Origin: Solibacillus silvestris_B
GTDB taxonomy: Bacteria; Bacillota; Bacilli; Bacillales_A; Planococcaceae
DNA: 64,000 nt
Reading direction: 5' to 3'
Assembly: GCF_051967575.1 (NCBI RefSeq)
Contig: NZ_JBQCJW010000004.1
Location: 1 to 64,000, forward strand
Part shown: positions 34,214 to 42,341 of the stretch, piece after piece
Position numbering within the stretch: position 1 is the first letter of the stretch
How the letters are laid out: each line of letters begins with the position of its first letter
Translations under genes and position numbers: made by a program
Notes under the pieces: model-generated
Database searches by the model: none
Told to the model about the DNA's origin: nothing
What the model saw: the letters and a program-made list of their open reading frames with translations, nothing else

Positions 34214-35246
34214 GGCTCTTCCCTCCCTGCTCCACTTCTAAACCGGACTTTTGCAGCGCCATCCGTTCCTCCCAACGTTTTGCTTTCCGCTTTTTTTCTT
34301 TATATTTACTAATAATTTGCGGAATAACCAGCGCTAAAATAACGATGAGCGCCGTGATCAGCTTCATATCGCCAGAATCAAGCCATTTCACCCGCAATGC
34401 CAATGCATATATCATGCGGTAAATAATTGCCCCGGCAATAACGGCAAATGTCACGCGCACAATTGATTTCGTGCCAAAAATCGCTTCCCCTATAATAACC
34501 GAAGCTAAGCCAACAACTATCATCCCGATCCCTAAGCCGATATCCGCAAACTTTGTATATTGTGCGATCAATGCTCCCGCTAAAGCGACCATTGCATTAG
34601 ATAGGCCTAACCCTAAAATAATAAGGGAATCCGTATTTGCGGAAAAGCTTCGAATCATGCGCTTATTGTCACCTGTTGCACGAATCGCCAAGCCAACTTC
34701 CGTTTTTAGGAACCAATCCACAATTAGCTTAATAATAAATGTTACGACGATCATTAATATTAAAATCCCCCATGTAGCCGGGATTGCTTGAACACCCATT
34801 GACTTCAGCATATTTGATAAAGCATCGTCAATACCGAGGTTTGACCAGAAACCGTCGAAAGCCGAAAAGATTGTTTCCGAATTCAATAATGGAATATTGG
34901 GCCGCGATACACCGGTATCCGAGCTTAGTCCCATAATGCGAAGATTGATGGAATAAAGTGCGATCATCATTAAAATCCCCGCAAGCAGCGGATTTACTTT
35001 CCCTTTTGTGTGTAAAATCCCTGTCATGCATCCAGCAATAAATCCAGCAACTGTTGCGACTAATGTTGCGAGTAATGGATGATAGCCAAGCACGATCATC
35101 ATTGCTGCCGTGCCTGCACCCGTTACAAAGCTTCCATCAACCGTTAAATCCGGGAAATCCAGTACCCGGAATGATAAATAGACTCCTAGTGCCATAATTG
35201 CATAGATGATCCCTTGCTCCACCGACCCAAACATAGCTGTTAACAT
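34206..35246 (-). CDS. ABC transporter permease (BPD_transp_2, TrpY-like)
   Basis: An integral membrane protein of 346 residues with about nine helices of the LivH/BPD_transp_2 family. Recognisable parts: DFPDLTVDGSF near the N-terminus, AIRATGDNKRM in the coupling-helix region that contacts the ATPase, and IGIGMIVVGLASVIIGE-like glycine-rich helices (seen as GIGMIVVGLASVIIGEAIFG). The cytoplasmic C-terminal tail is very basic (YKEKKRKAKRWEER). The start ATG has AAGGAGATG upstream. It overlaps the ATPase gene, while 135 bp containing a dispersed repeat separate it from the lipoprotein gene upstream. Confidence 0.9.
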   Translation of the reverse strand: MLTAMFGSVEQGIIYAIMALGVYLSFRVLDFPDLTVDGSFVTGAGTAAMMIVLGYHPLLATLVATVAGFIAGCMTGILHTKGKVNPLLAGILMMIALYSINLRIMGLSSDTGVSRPNIPLLNSETIFSAFDGFWSNLGIDDALSNMLKSMGVQAIPATWGILILMIVVTFIIKLIVDWFLKTEVGLAIRATGDNKRMIRSFSANTDSLIILGLGLSNAMVALAGALIAQYTKFADIGLGIGMIVVGLASVIIGEAIFGTKSIVRVTFAVIAGAIIYRMIYALALRVKWLDSGDMKLITALIVILALVIPQIISKYKEKKRKAKRWEERMALQKSGLEVEQGGKSLA

Positions 35247-35278
35247 CTCGAATCATCTCCTTACTTTTTAAATAGGGA

Positions 35279-35374
35279 TTCACGCAAGGGGCCCACAGGA
35301 CGTGGATCAGCCAGCCGTTGTCGCGCGATGCGACGTTTCTAGGCCGACTTCCTCTTCAAGGACACAAGCGTGAA
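35279..35374. repeat. Dispersed repeat inside the ABC transporter operon
   Basis: A 96-bp element bounded by TTCACGC and GCGTGAA. Its core 35297-35342 matches 57948-57993 at about 80 percent (AGGACGyGGrTCAGyC, GCCGTTGyCGC, CGATGCGA). It sits between the substrate-binding and permease genes and probably folds in the mRNA, which may set the ratio of binding protein to permease. Confidence 0.7.
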
Positions 35375-35381
35375 CGTTAAA

Positions 35382-36398
35382 TTATTTTACTTCCGCTTCC
35401 CACTCAGGCTTTACTTCCAAGCCCAAGTTTTCGGCAGCCGCTTTATTGATGACCAATTTTAAATTTGCCGGGTATGCAGCCGGAATTTCCGAAGGCGATT
35501 TTCCTTCCAGTAAAATTTCAGCTGCCATTTGCCCTGCTTCATAGCCGATATCATAGTAATCAAAACCGTAAGCAGCCAATCCGCCGCGCGCTACAGAGTC
35601 CAACTCGCCAACGATTAATGGTAATTTATTGGCATTTGCTACATCTATAACTGACTCTAATGCATTGACAACTGTGTTATCTGTAATGATGTAATACGCT
35701 TCTACCTTGCCTAGTAATGATTCTGTCGCTTGCTTTACTTCTGCTGATGTGGATGCAGTCGCTTCCACAATTGTCAGGCCCTCTTTTGCCGCCAATTCTT
35801 TCGCAGTTGTGATTTGGGCAACTGAATTTTGCTCGCCCGCATTATAAACCATCCCTACATTTTTGACACCCAACTCTTTTAAAAACGCCATTGTCTTTGG
35901 CATCGTTTCCGGATGTAAATCAATCGTGCCCGTTACGTTTGCTCCTGGTGCTGCCATCGAATCGATCAGTTCTGCCCCTACCGCATCTGTAACAGATGTA
36001 AAGATAATTGGAATATCAGCTGTCACACCTTTAGCTGCCTGTGCAGATCCTGTAGAGTTCGCAAAAATCAAATCTACATTTTCACTTACTAATTGTTGTG
36101 CAATCGTCAGATTTGTACTGTTATCCCCATTTGCTGATTTATCCATATACTCCGCTTGAATGCCCGCATCTTCAATCGCTTTTTTGAATCCTTCTTTTGC
36201 CGCGTCAAGTGAAGGGTGTTCAACGATTTGCGTTGTTCCGATCTTAAATGTTTTCGCTTCCTCCGCCTGCGCTTTTTCAGCCCCGCTGCCCGCTGCATCG
36301 TTCGTTGACGTCCCGTTGTCTTCCCCGCCGCATGCAGCTAATAATAAAAGAAGCCCGAATAGTAAAAAAGATAGCTTCGTTAAATTTCGTTTCATCAT
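35382..36398 (-). CDS. ABC transporter substrate-binding lipoprotein (TrpX-like)
   Basis: An exported lipoprotein of 338 residues. The lipobox is LLAAC at about residues 19-23, followed by a Gly/Asn/Ser linker. The body has the two-lobed fold of the ABC_sub_bind (PF04392) group, with KIGTTQIVEHPSLDAAKEGF at the mature N-terminus and NVGMVYNAGEQNS in the second lobe. This group includes the Trp/Tyr-binding TrpX proteins. GGGGGA stands 7 bases before the ATG. Upstream are a good promoter and a palindrome overlapping the start of transcription. Confidence 0.88.
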   Translation of the reverse strand: MMKRNLTKLSFLLFGLLLLLAACGGEDNGTSTNDAAGSGAEKAQAEEAKTFKIGTTQIVEHPSLDAAKEGFKKAIEDAGIQAEYMDKSANGDNSTNLTIAQQLVSENVDLIFANSTGSAQAAKGVTADIPIIFTSVTDAVGAELIDSMAAPGANVTGTIDLHPETMPKTMAFLKELGVKNVGMVYNAGEQNSVAQITTAKELAAKEGLTIVEATASTSAEVKQATESLLGKVEAYYIITDNTVVNALESVIDVANANKLPLIVGELDSVARGGLAAYGFDYYDIGYEAGQMAAEILLEGKSPSEIPAAYPANLKLVINKAAAENLGLEVKPEWEAEVK

Positions 36399-36439
36399 GT
36401 TTTGTCCCCCTATATATTCTCTGTCGATTTAAAGCGTCG

Positions 36440-36459
36440 CACTTCATTTGAATGAAGTG
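36440..36459. promoter_or_regulatory. Palindrome downstream of the transporter promoter, possible operator
   Basis: CACTTCATTTGAATGAAGTG: 9-bp arms with a 2-bp centre. It is located about 10 bp downstream of the predicted transcription start of the TrpX-like gene, a position typical of a roadblock repressor site. Confidence 0.45.
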
Positions 36460-36471
36460 TGAATTAAAATT

Positions 36472-36500
36472 ATATTACCGCTTCGTTTTCAGATAGTCAA
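36472..36500 (-). promoter_or_regulatory. Sigma-A promoter of the ABC transporter operon
   Basis: TTGACT and TAATAT with 17-bp spacing on the minus strand, about 75 bases before the lipoprotein start. Confidence 0.65.
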
Positions 36501-36654
36501 TAACATTTGGAATGTTCAGAATTTAAATCGACCAATAACGGGTTTTTTATCGAAAAATTCAGCACTTTAAACCGTTGAATTACGCTATTTCCCATAAGGT
36601 TTGCCGGCAATTGTCAATTTAGCGAAAATTGTTGAGAATTTGCCCCCGAATAGC

Positions 36655-36683
36655 TTTACATTCCATTTCAATCTTGCTATGAT
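36655..36683 (+). promoter_or_regulatory. Sigma-A promoter of queT
   Basis: TTTACA and TATGAT with 17-bp spacing. The predicted start of transcription falls directly before the preQ1 aptamer. Confidence 0.65.
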
Positions 36684-36691
36684 TGCAGATG

Positions 36692-36736
36692 CTTCACGTG
36701 GTTCGCAACCATCCCACGTTAAAAAAACTAGGAGGA
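36692..36736 (+). ncRNA. preQ1-I riboswitch
   Basis: CACGTGG pairs with CCCACG around the loop TTCGCAACCAT, followed by the A-rich tail TTAAAAAAACTAGGAGG, which folds back in the known H-type pseudoknot. The tail contains the Shine-Dalgarno sequence of queT, so ligand binding should block translation. It fits the class I preQ1 aptamer and the function of the downstream gene. Confidence 0.88.
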
Positions 36737-36743
36737 ATTCAAT

Positions 36744-37229
36744 ATGAAAGTAAAGTTTATTGCAACAAGCGCCATTATTGCAGCATTATATATTGCTGTC
36801 ACAATGCTTGTCGCGCCGATTAGCTTTGGGCAAGTACAGTTTCGTATTGCCGAAATGTTCAATCACTTAATCGCCTTCAACCCCCGCTATATGCTTGGCG
36901 TTGTACTAGGTGTATTCATCTCAAATTTCCTTATGTCATCAGTTGGTCCGATCGACTTGATTTTTGGCGTAGGGCATACCATTCTTACACTTGGAATTTT
37001 TATTTTCATCTGCAAGTTTGTAAAGAACATCTGGGCTCGCTTAATCATTAATACAACTCTCTTCACGTTTACAATGTTTATCATCGCGGCACAGCTGAAT
37101 TTAGTTTTGGAATTTCCGTTTTGGGAAACATGGCTGTTTGTAGCATTTGGCGAATTTGTTGTATTAGCGGTTGGAGCGCCTATTATGTATGCTTTAAATA
37201 AACGTCTGGATTTCAATAAATTGATCTGA
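36744..37229 (+). CDS. queT: Queuosine precursor ECF transporter S component
   Basis: A membrane substrate-binding subunit of an energy-coupling-factor transporter for preQ0/preQ1, used to make queuosine-modified tRNA. The 161-residue protein has about five helices and the QueT hallmark GQVQFRIAEMFNHLIAFNPRY, followed by GVVLGVFISN. It relies on a shared EcfA/EcfA'/EcfT module encoded elsewhere. The preQ1-I riboswitch overlapping its ribosome binding site supports the assignment strongly. Monocistronic, with a terminator 15 bases after the stop. Confidence 0.95.
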   Translation: MKVKFIATSAIIAALYIAVTMLVAPISFGQVQFRIAEMFNHLIAFNPRYMLGVVLGVFISNFLMSSVGPIDLIFGVGHTILTLGIFIFICKFVKNIWARLIINTTLFTFTMFIIAAQLNLVLEFPFWETWLFVAFGEFVVLAVGAPIMYALNKRLDFNKLI

Positions 37230-37243
37230 CATCAGAAGTTCCG

Positions 37244-37278
37244 CCAGCTAGCATTTTTCGCTAGCTGGTTTTTTAATT
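37244..37278 (+). terminator. Intrinsic terminator of queT
   Basis: CCAGCTAGC pairs with GCTAGCTGG around 7 bases, then TTTTTTAATTTT. Confidence 0.92.
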
Positions 37279-37301
37279 TTCCGGAAAAATTTTAGAATTG
37301 T

Positions 37302-37329
37302 TTGACTTTTCGTTTTTCAGTGTTAGAAT
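37302..37329 (+). promoter_or_regulatory. Sigma-A promoter of the trp operon
   Basis: TTGACT and TAGAAT with 16-bp spacing, directly upstream of the T-box leader. Confidence 0.7.
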
Positions 37330-37337
37330 AAGCATAT

Positions 37338-37677
37338 TCAAATTATTACAATACGGTAGCAGGTTGCGGGAGCGTGACCACCGTTTTCTTTAAGTTGAGT
37401 TTAGTCGAGCCTAGTTGAGTAAATTGTTGAATAAGAAGAGTAGCATTTAGCGTTTTGCCTAGAGAGCGTATGGCTGGTGGAAATACGTCAAAAGCTGAAT
37501 GTGAATGGGCCTTATGAAAGCTGCCGGCGTTAGTCGGCGGACGGTACCCTGCCGTTATCAGGTTTAAGTGGGAACAAATCGGTTGCGCCTAGGCATATCG
37601 GTTTATTTCAATCGAGGTGGCAACGCGGTAATAATCGTCCTCAGCAAAAGTTTATTCTTTTGCTGGGGACTTTTTTT
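37338..37677 (+). ncRNA. Tryptophan-specific T-box leader with terminator
   Basis: A tRNA-sensing leader of about 340 bases. Stem I contains AGAGAGCG and GCTGGTGGAAATACG, ending in the specifier loop GTGAATGGGCC with codon TGG (37506-37508), so uncharged tRNA-Trp is sensed. The T-box bulge sequence GAGGTGGCAACGCGG is at 37614-37628. The terminator CCTCAGCAAAAG/CTTTTGCTGGGG plus T7 follows at 37639-37677. Uncharged tRNA-Trp would favour the antiterminator and expression of trpE and the downstream trp genes. Confidence 0.93.
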
Positions 37678-37724
37678 GTCTTCATTGAGCGGATGTCGCA
37701 ATTTCTTAAAAAGGAGTGTTTCAA

Positions 37725-38708
37725 ATGTCGATCCAGCAACGCTATCGCACATCGATGAAAAAAGTAAACGGAGATTTATTAACACCGATTTCCATTTTTC
37801 AGCGGTTAAAAGGAGAGCGGAAATTTTTATTGGAGAGCTCTTCCAAATACGAAGGGAATGGACGCTATTCCTTCATCGGAGTCAATCCGCGCAAAACTTA
37901 TGTCGGGAATGAACAGCGACTTTTGGATAAATCGCATCTATCCAATAAAGAATACACATATGAAGGAGAGCTCATTCAATTAATAAAGCAAGTGATGCCA
38001 CGCATATCATCACATAATGAGTACCCATTTACAGGAGGCGGCATCGGCTATATTCGTGCACTCGAAAAGCCATCGCCTGAACTGCAATTCCATGTTTATG
38101 ACACACTCGTTATTTTCGATCATTTAACGGACGAAATTGCCGTTTTCCATACGAATATTGAGGCAGAGCAAGCTGAGCCGAATATCGATGCGCTTATCGA
38201 GCAATTGTTTACTAGCATTGACAACGAAGAAGCGGCATATATGCTCCACTCTGTCGAAAAAGAGCAAAACGGGCATTATCGTGCACACTTTACCGGGGAT
38301 GCCCTTTCCCTTTATCGAAAAATGCGGATTGAGTATGCTGCGCCGTATATGTATTATGTCGAATTCGATGATTGTACAATGATCGGCACATCAAAAGCGA
38401 ACTATATACAAGTACGTGATGGCACTGTTTCAGCAGCAGCGATAGCACCGGAAATTGACCGCTACTGTGCCGAAAATTCAGTGCAGCACACGGCAGAAAC
38501 GAAAAGCGGCTCGCTTAATCCAGCGCTGCATGCGATAGATGCTGTAAAAGGGCTTTTGCCTGCACAAGGTTTAATCGGCTATATCGGTTTTAACGGGCAA
38601 GTCGATTTCACAACACCGGAAAATACGATGACGATTCAAGGGAATGTTGCGCATCTTCACACAGAAACGAGTGATATGGCCCCATTCCAATCTTTACTGA
38701 AAGGATGA
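37725..38708 (+). CDS. trpE: TrpE-like protein lacking the catalytic core
   Basis: Position (first gene after a Trp T-box, 6 bases before trpD) and sequence identify an anthranilate synthase component I, but with 327 residues instead of about 460-515. The N-terminal Trp-binding region is kept (KFLLESSSKYEGNGRYSFIGVNP). The blocks PYMYYVEFDDCTMIGTSKANY and GLIGYIGFNGQVDF align with the chorismate-binding domain. The catalytic and Mg/chorismate blocks are absent: no GDIFQ, no PIAGTRxRG, no DEKExAEHxMLVDLxRND and no FPAGTxSGAPK. The frame is open throughout, so in-frame losses are implied. The ATG at 37725 follows AAAGGAG; a GTG at 37716 lies inside that site. No trpG is present. Probably a non-catalytic remnant or regulator. 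Confidence 0.8.
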   Translation: MSIQQRYRTSMKKVNGDLLTPISIFQRLKGERKFLLESSSKYEGNGRYSFIGVNPRKTYVGNEQRLLDKSHLSNKEYTYEGELIQLIKQVMPRISSHNEYPFTGGGIGYIRALEKPSPELQFHVYDTLVIFDHLTDEIAVFHTNIEAEQAEPNIDALIEQLFTSIDNEEAAYMLHSVEKEQNGHYRAHFTGDALSLYRKMRIEYAAPYMYYVEFDDCTMIGTSKANYIQVRDGTVSAAAIAPEIDRYCAENSVQHTAETKSGSLNPALHAIDAVKGLLPAQGLIGYIGFNGQVDFTTPENTMTIQGNVAHLHTETSDMAPFQSLLKG

Positions 38709-38714
38709 TGACAA

Positions 38715-39752
38715 ATGTCTTTACTTCCATATATTAAACAAATTGAGCGGAAAGAGCATTTAATTTTTCAGGAAATGCAACAGGCCGCACAACTAATTTT
38801 TAATGAGGGAACACCGAAAGAACAAATCGCTTCCTTTTTGATGGCGATGAGCGCAAAAGGTGAAACAGCGCATGAAGTGGCCGGGCTGGCATCTGTCATG
38901 AAATCGCATGCCGTCGCTATCGATGCACCGGAAGGCATTTATATCGATAATTGCGGTACGGGCGGCGATGGGCTTCAAAGCTTCAATATTAGTACGACAG
39001 CTGCTTTCGTGCTGGCTGGCGGCGGCATCTCAGTCGCAAAGCATGGCAACCGTAAAGTGTCGAGCGCTTCAGGCAGTTCGGATGTTTTAGAAGCGCTTGG
39101 CATTGCTCTATTGCCGGATACAGCACAGACAGCGGATTTACTGAAGCAGCATGGGATCGCCTTTTTGCATGCACCGAATATGCATCCGAAGCTAAAGCGG
39201 ATTGGTGAAGTCCGACAAGCGCTTGGCAAGCCGACAATCTTCAATTTAGTTGGCCCTTTAACAAATCCTGTGCCGCTGAAGACACAATTTGTCGGCATTA
39301 ATCGGCCAAATTTCACGACAGACTATGCAGAGGTGCTTCATATGCTCGGTCGTGAACGCGCCATTGTCGTATCAGGGGCACGCGGCATGGATGAGGCGTC
39401 ATTGGATGGCGAGAATACATTCGTCCTTTTAGATTATGGCGATATTATACCGTTCAAGCTGCGTGCCGAAGATGTTGGTTTGACCGCACAGCCATTATCC
39501 GCCATTCGTGGCGGCACACCTTCCGAAAACGCGGAAATTATGCGGAATCTATTAAAAGGAAAGCAAAGCGTGTATTTCGACACGGTTCTTTTAAATGCAG
39601 GCATTGGCTTCTTTGCATATGGCTTGGCGGACACGATGAAAGAGGGAATCGACATGGCAAAGGACAGTATTTTATCGGGGCGCGCTTATGAAAAGCTCGA
39701 AAACGTTGTCGTCTATAGCCAAAAACAGATGAAGGAGGAATCCGTGAAATGA
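38715..39752 (+). CDS. trpD: Anthranilate phosphoribosyltransferase
   Basis: Transfers phosphoribose from PRPP to anthranilate. The 345-residue enzyme shows the PRPP-binding motif GTGGDGLQSFNIST, the KHGNRKVSSASGSSD loop and LVGPLTNP. It starts 6 bases after trpE and its stop overlaps trpC (ATGA). All expected motifs are intact, in contrast to trpE, so the rest of the pathway from anthranilate onward should work. Confidence 0.96.
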   Translation: MSLLPYIKQIERKEHLIFQEMQQAAQLIFNEGTPKEQIASFLMAMSAKGETAHEVAGLASVMKSHAVAIDAPEGIYIDNCGTGGDGLQSFNISTTAAFVLAGGGISVAKHGNRKVSSASGSSDVLEALGIALLPDTAQTADLLKQHGIAFLHAPNMHPKLKRIGEVRQALGKPTIFNLVGPLTNPVPLKTQFVGINRPNFTTDYAEVLHMLGRERAIVVSGARGMDEASLDGENTFVLLDYGDIIPFKLRAEDVGLTAQPLSAIRGGTPSENAEIMRNLLKGKQSVYFDTVLLNAGIGFFAYGLADTMKEGIDMAKDSILSGRAYEKLENVVVYSQKQMKEESVK

Positions 39753-40543
39753 CGATTTTAGACCGGATTATTGAACAAAAAAAAATGGAGCTGCCTCATT
39801 TACTCGCGACAGAGCCAAGCTTTTCGACGATGGGGAAATTGCGTCCTTCTTTATATGATACTTTAATTGCTTCGCATACTTTGCAAGTCATATCCGAAAT
39901 AAAGCGCGCTTCTCCATCAAAAGGCGATATTGCGACACATATCGACCCGGTGGAGCAGGCTTTACAATATGAAGAGGCTGGAGCTGCATGCATTTCCGTT
40001 TTGACAGAGCAAGCATTTTTTAAAGGAAGCTTCGAAGATTTGAATGCTGTTGCGAATGCTGTGAACATCCCGGTTTTATGCAAGGACTTCATCATTCATG
40101 AAGCACAGATTGACTATGCAAAGGCCGCCGGGGCATCTGTTATTTTATTGATTGTCGCTGCATTAACGGACGGACAATTAAAAGCGCTTTACACTTATGC
40201 GACAGAAAAACAGCTTGAAGTTCTCGTGGAAGTGCATGATGCGGATGAATTGCAGCGGGCGCTGACTATCGGAGCGAAAATTGTCGGTGTGAATAATCGC
40301 AACTTGAAAACATTCGAGGTTTCCTTGACAACGACAGCGGAAATTGCCCAACACCTCCCCTCTTCCGCTGTCGCTTTCATTAGCGAAAGTGGCATTTGGA
40401 GTCCGGAAGATGCGCAGTTCGTGGCGAATGCTGGCGCAAAGGGAATATTGGTCGGCGAATCATTAATGCGTAGCGGAAACGTCAAAAATTCACTAAAAGC
40501 ACTACAAATCGACATAACAGCAAAGGTTGGCGAAAATCGATGA
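39749..40543 (+). CDS. trpC: Indole-3-glycerol-phosphate synthase
   Basis: A TIM-barrel enzyme closing the indole ring from CdRP (264 residues). The catalytic segments EIKRASPSKG, VLTEQAFFKGS, LCKDFIIHEAQI, LVEVHDADEL and VNNRNLKTFEV are all recognisable. Overlaps both neighbours by 4 bases, so translation is coupled to trpD and trpF. Confidence 0.96.
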   Translation: MTILDRIIEQKKMELPHLLATEPSFSTMGKLRPSLYDTLIASHTLQVISEIKRASPSKGDIATHIDPVEQALQYEEAGAACISVLTEQAFFKGSFEDLNAVANAVNIPVLCKDFIIHEAQIDYAKAAGASVILLIVAALTDGQLKALYTYATEKQLEVLVEVHDADELQRALTIGAKIVGVNNRNLKTFEVSLTTTAEIAQHLPSSAVAFISESGIWSPEDAQFVANAGAKGILVGESLMRSGNVKNSLKALQIDITAKVGENR

Positions 40544-41157
40544 CAAAAGTAAAAATTTGCGGATTGAAAGAAATCGAACATGTGGAAACGGCGGTCAAAG
40601 CAGGCGCTGACTTTATCGGATTCATGTTTGCCCCGAGCAAACGCCGAATTACAGTGGAGGAAGCAGTGGAGCTCGCAAAAGCGATTCCAAATACAGTGAA
40701 AAAAGTCGGTGTTTTCGTAAATGAAGAACGAGCAGCCATTTTGCATATTGCTGAACAAGTTGGGCTCGATTATATCCAATACCACGGTGATGAAACGCCT
40801 GAGCAAATTCAGGCAATCGGGCTGCCGGCTATAAAAGCATTCTCGATACGCGGAGGAGAGGATGTAGAGCGTGCCGCAGCATATGAGGTTGACTATTATT
40901 TATTTGACGCACCAGGTACGGACTTTCGCGGCGGCAGCGGAAAATCATTCGACTGGATGCTGCTGGATAAAATGAATATACCACTTGAAAAGGTCATTTT
41001 GGCAGGCGGATTAAATGAGGGCAATGTTGGACTGGCGGTAATGCTTGTCGAGCCTTTTGCCGTGGATGTTTCAAGCGGGGTGGAAGTCGATGGCCGAAAA
41101 AATGCGACAGCGATTGAAAACTTTATCGAAAAAGTGAAAGGAGAATTGATTTTATGA
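40540..41157 (+). CDS. trpF: Phosphoribosylanthranilate isomerase
   Basis: An Amadori-rearranging TIM-barrel enzyme of 205 residues. The N-terminal KICGLKEIEH (catalytic Cys), GADFIGFMFAPSKRRI, YIQYHGDE and the C-terminal phosphate loop VDVSSGVEVDGRKN are intact. Its ends overlap trpC and trpB by 4 bases each. Confidence 0.95.
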   Translation: MTKVKICGLKEIEHVETAVKAGADFIGFMFAPSKRRITVEEAVELAKAIPNTVKKVGVFVNEERAAILHIAEQVGLDYIQYHGDETPEQIQAIGLPAIKAFSIRGGEDVERAAAYEVDYYLFDAPGTDFRGGSGKSFDWMLLDKMNIPLEKVILAGGLNEGNVGLAVMLVEPFAVDVSSGVEVDGRKNATAIENFIEKVKGELIL

Positions 41158-42341
41158 CGACAGTAAAAGGACGCTTCGGGCAATTTGGCGGGCAATTTGT
41201 TCCCGAAACATTGATGACTTCGCTTGAGGAATTGGAGCTCTCTTATGAACATGCAAAACAAGACCCCTCTTTCCAGGAAGAGCTCGATTATTATTTAAAG
41301 CAATATGTCGGTCGGGAAACACCGCTTTATTTCGCGGAACGCCTGACGAAAAAAGTCGGGGGCGCAAAGATTTATTTAAAGCGCGAAGATTTAAATCATA
41401 CAGGCGCGCATAAAATTAATAATGCGATCGGGCAAGCTTTATTGGCAAAACGAATGGGGAAGAAGAAGATTGTCGCTGAAACCGGCGCAGGCCAGCATGG
41501 TGTCGCAACTGCCACAGCCTGTGCATTGCTCGATATGGAATGCATCGTTTATATGGGGGCGGAAGATGTGCGCCGCCAGCAATTGAATGTTTTCCGTATG
41601 GAGCTGCTCGGCACTAAAGTCATCGCTGTTGAAAAAGGCTCCGCAACATTAAAGGATGCTGTCAATGAAGCATTGCGCCATTGGGTGACACATATTGAGG
41701 ATACACATTATATTTTAGGCTCGGCGCTCGGTCCGCACCCCTTCCCTACTATTGTCCGTGATTTCCAGCGCGTTATTGGGGATGAAACACGGGCGCAAAT
41801 TTTGCAGCAGGAAGGACGTCTGCCTGACACGGTCATTGCCTGTATCGGCGGGGGCAGCAATGCGATCGGGATGTTTTATCCGTTTGTGGAAGATGAGGAA
41901 GTTGCATTGTACGGTGTGGAAGCGGCAGGCGCGGGTGTCGATACAGGCCAGCATGCGGCGGCGATCCATGTAGGAAAAACAGGCGTCCTTCACGGTGCTT
42001 TCATGTACTTGCTGCAAGACGACAATGGGTTCGTTCAAGAAGCACATTCCATTTCAGCCGGCTTGGATTATCCGGGAGTCGGCCCGGAGCACTGTCATTT
42101 GCACGCAACAGGCCGCGCAAACTACCCTTCCGTCACCGATGAACAGGCCCTTGAAGGCGTGAAGCTGCTATGTGAAACGGAAGGCATTTTACCCGCATTG
42201 GAAAGTGCGCATGCAGTGTACTATGCAGCGCAATTTGCCAAAAACCGTCCAACTGATGAAATTATCGTTGTATGCTTATCAGGACGCGGAGATAAAGATG
42301 TCCATACATTAATGGATAAGCTTGGAGGCGATGTTCAATGA
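41154..42341 (+). CDS. trpB: Tryptophan synthase beta subunit
   Basis: The PLP-dependent subunit that condenses indole with serine (395 residues). FGQFGGQFVPETLM opens the protein. The PLP lysine lies in LNHTGAHKINNAIGQ, the phosphate loop is CIGGGSNAIG, and AETGAGQHGVATATAC and SAGLDYPGVGPEH follow family rules. Works as an alpha2beta2 complex with TrpA, whose gene it overlaps by 4 bases. Confidence 0.97.
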   Translation: MTTVKGRFGQFGGQFVPETLMTSLEELELSYEHAKQDPSFQEELDYYLKQYVGRETPLYFAERLTKKVGGAKIYLKREDLNHTGAHKINNAIGQALLAKRMGKKKIVAETGAGQHGVATATACALLDMECIVYMGAEDVRRQQLNVFRMELLGTKVIAVEKGSATLKDAVNEALRHWVTHIEDTHYILGSALGPHPFPTIVRDFQRVIGDETRAQILQQEGRLPDTVIACIGGGSNAIGMFYPFVEDEEVALYGVEAAGAGVDTGQHAAAIHVGKTGVLHGAFMYLLQDDNGFVQEAHSISAGLDYPGVGPEHCHLHATGRANYPSVTDEQALEGVKLLCETEGILPALESAHAVYYAAQFAKNRPTDEIIVVCLSGRGDKDVHTLMDKLGGDVQ

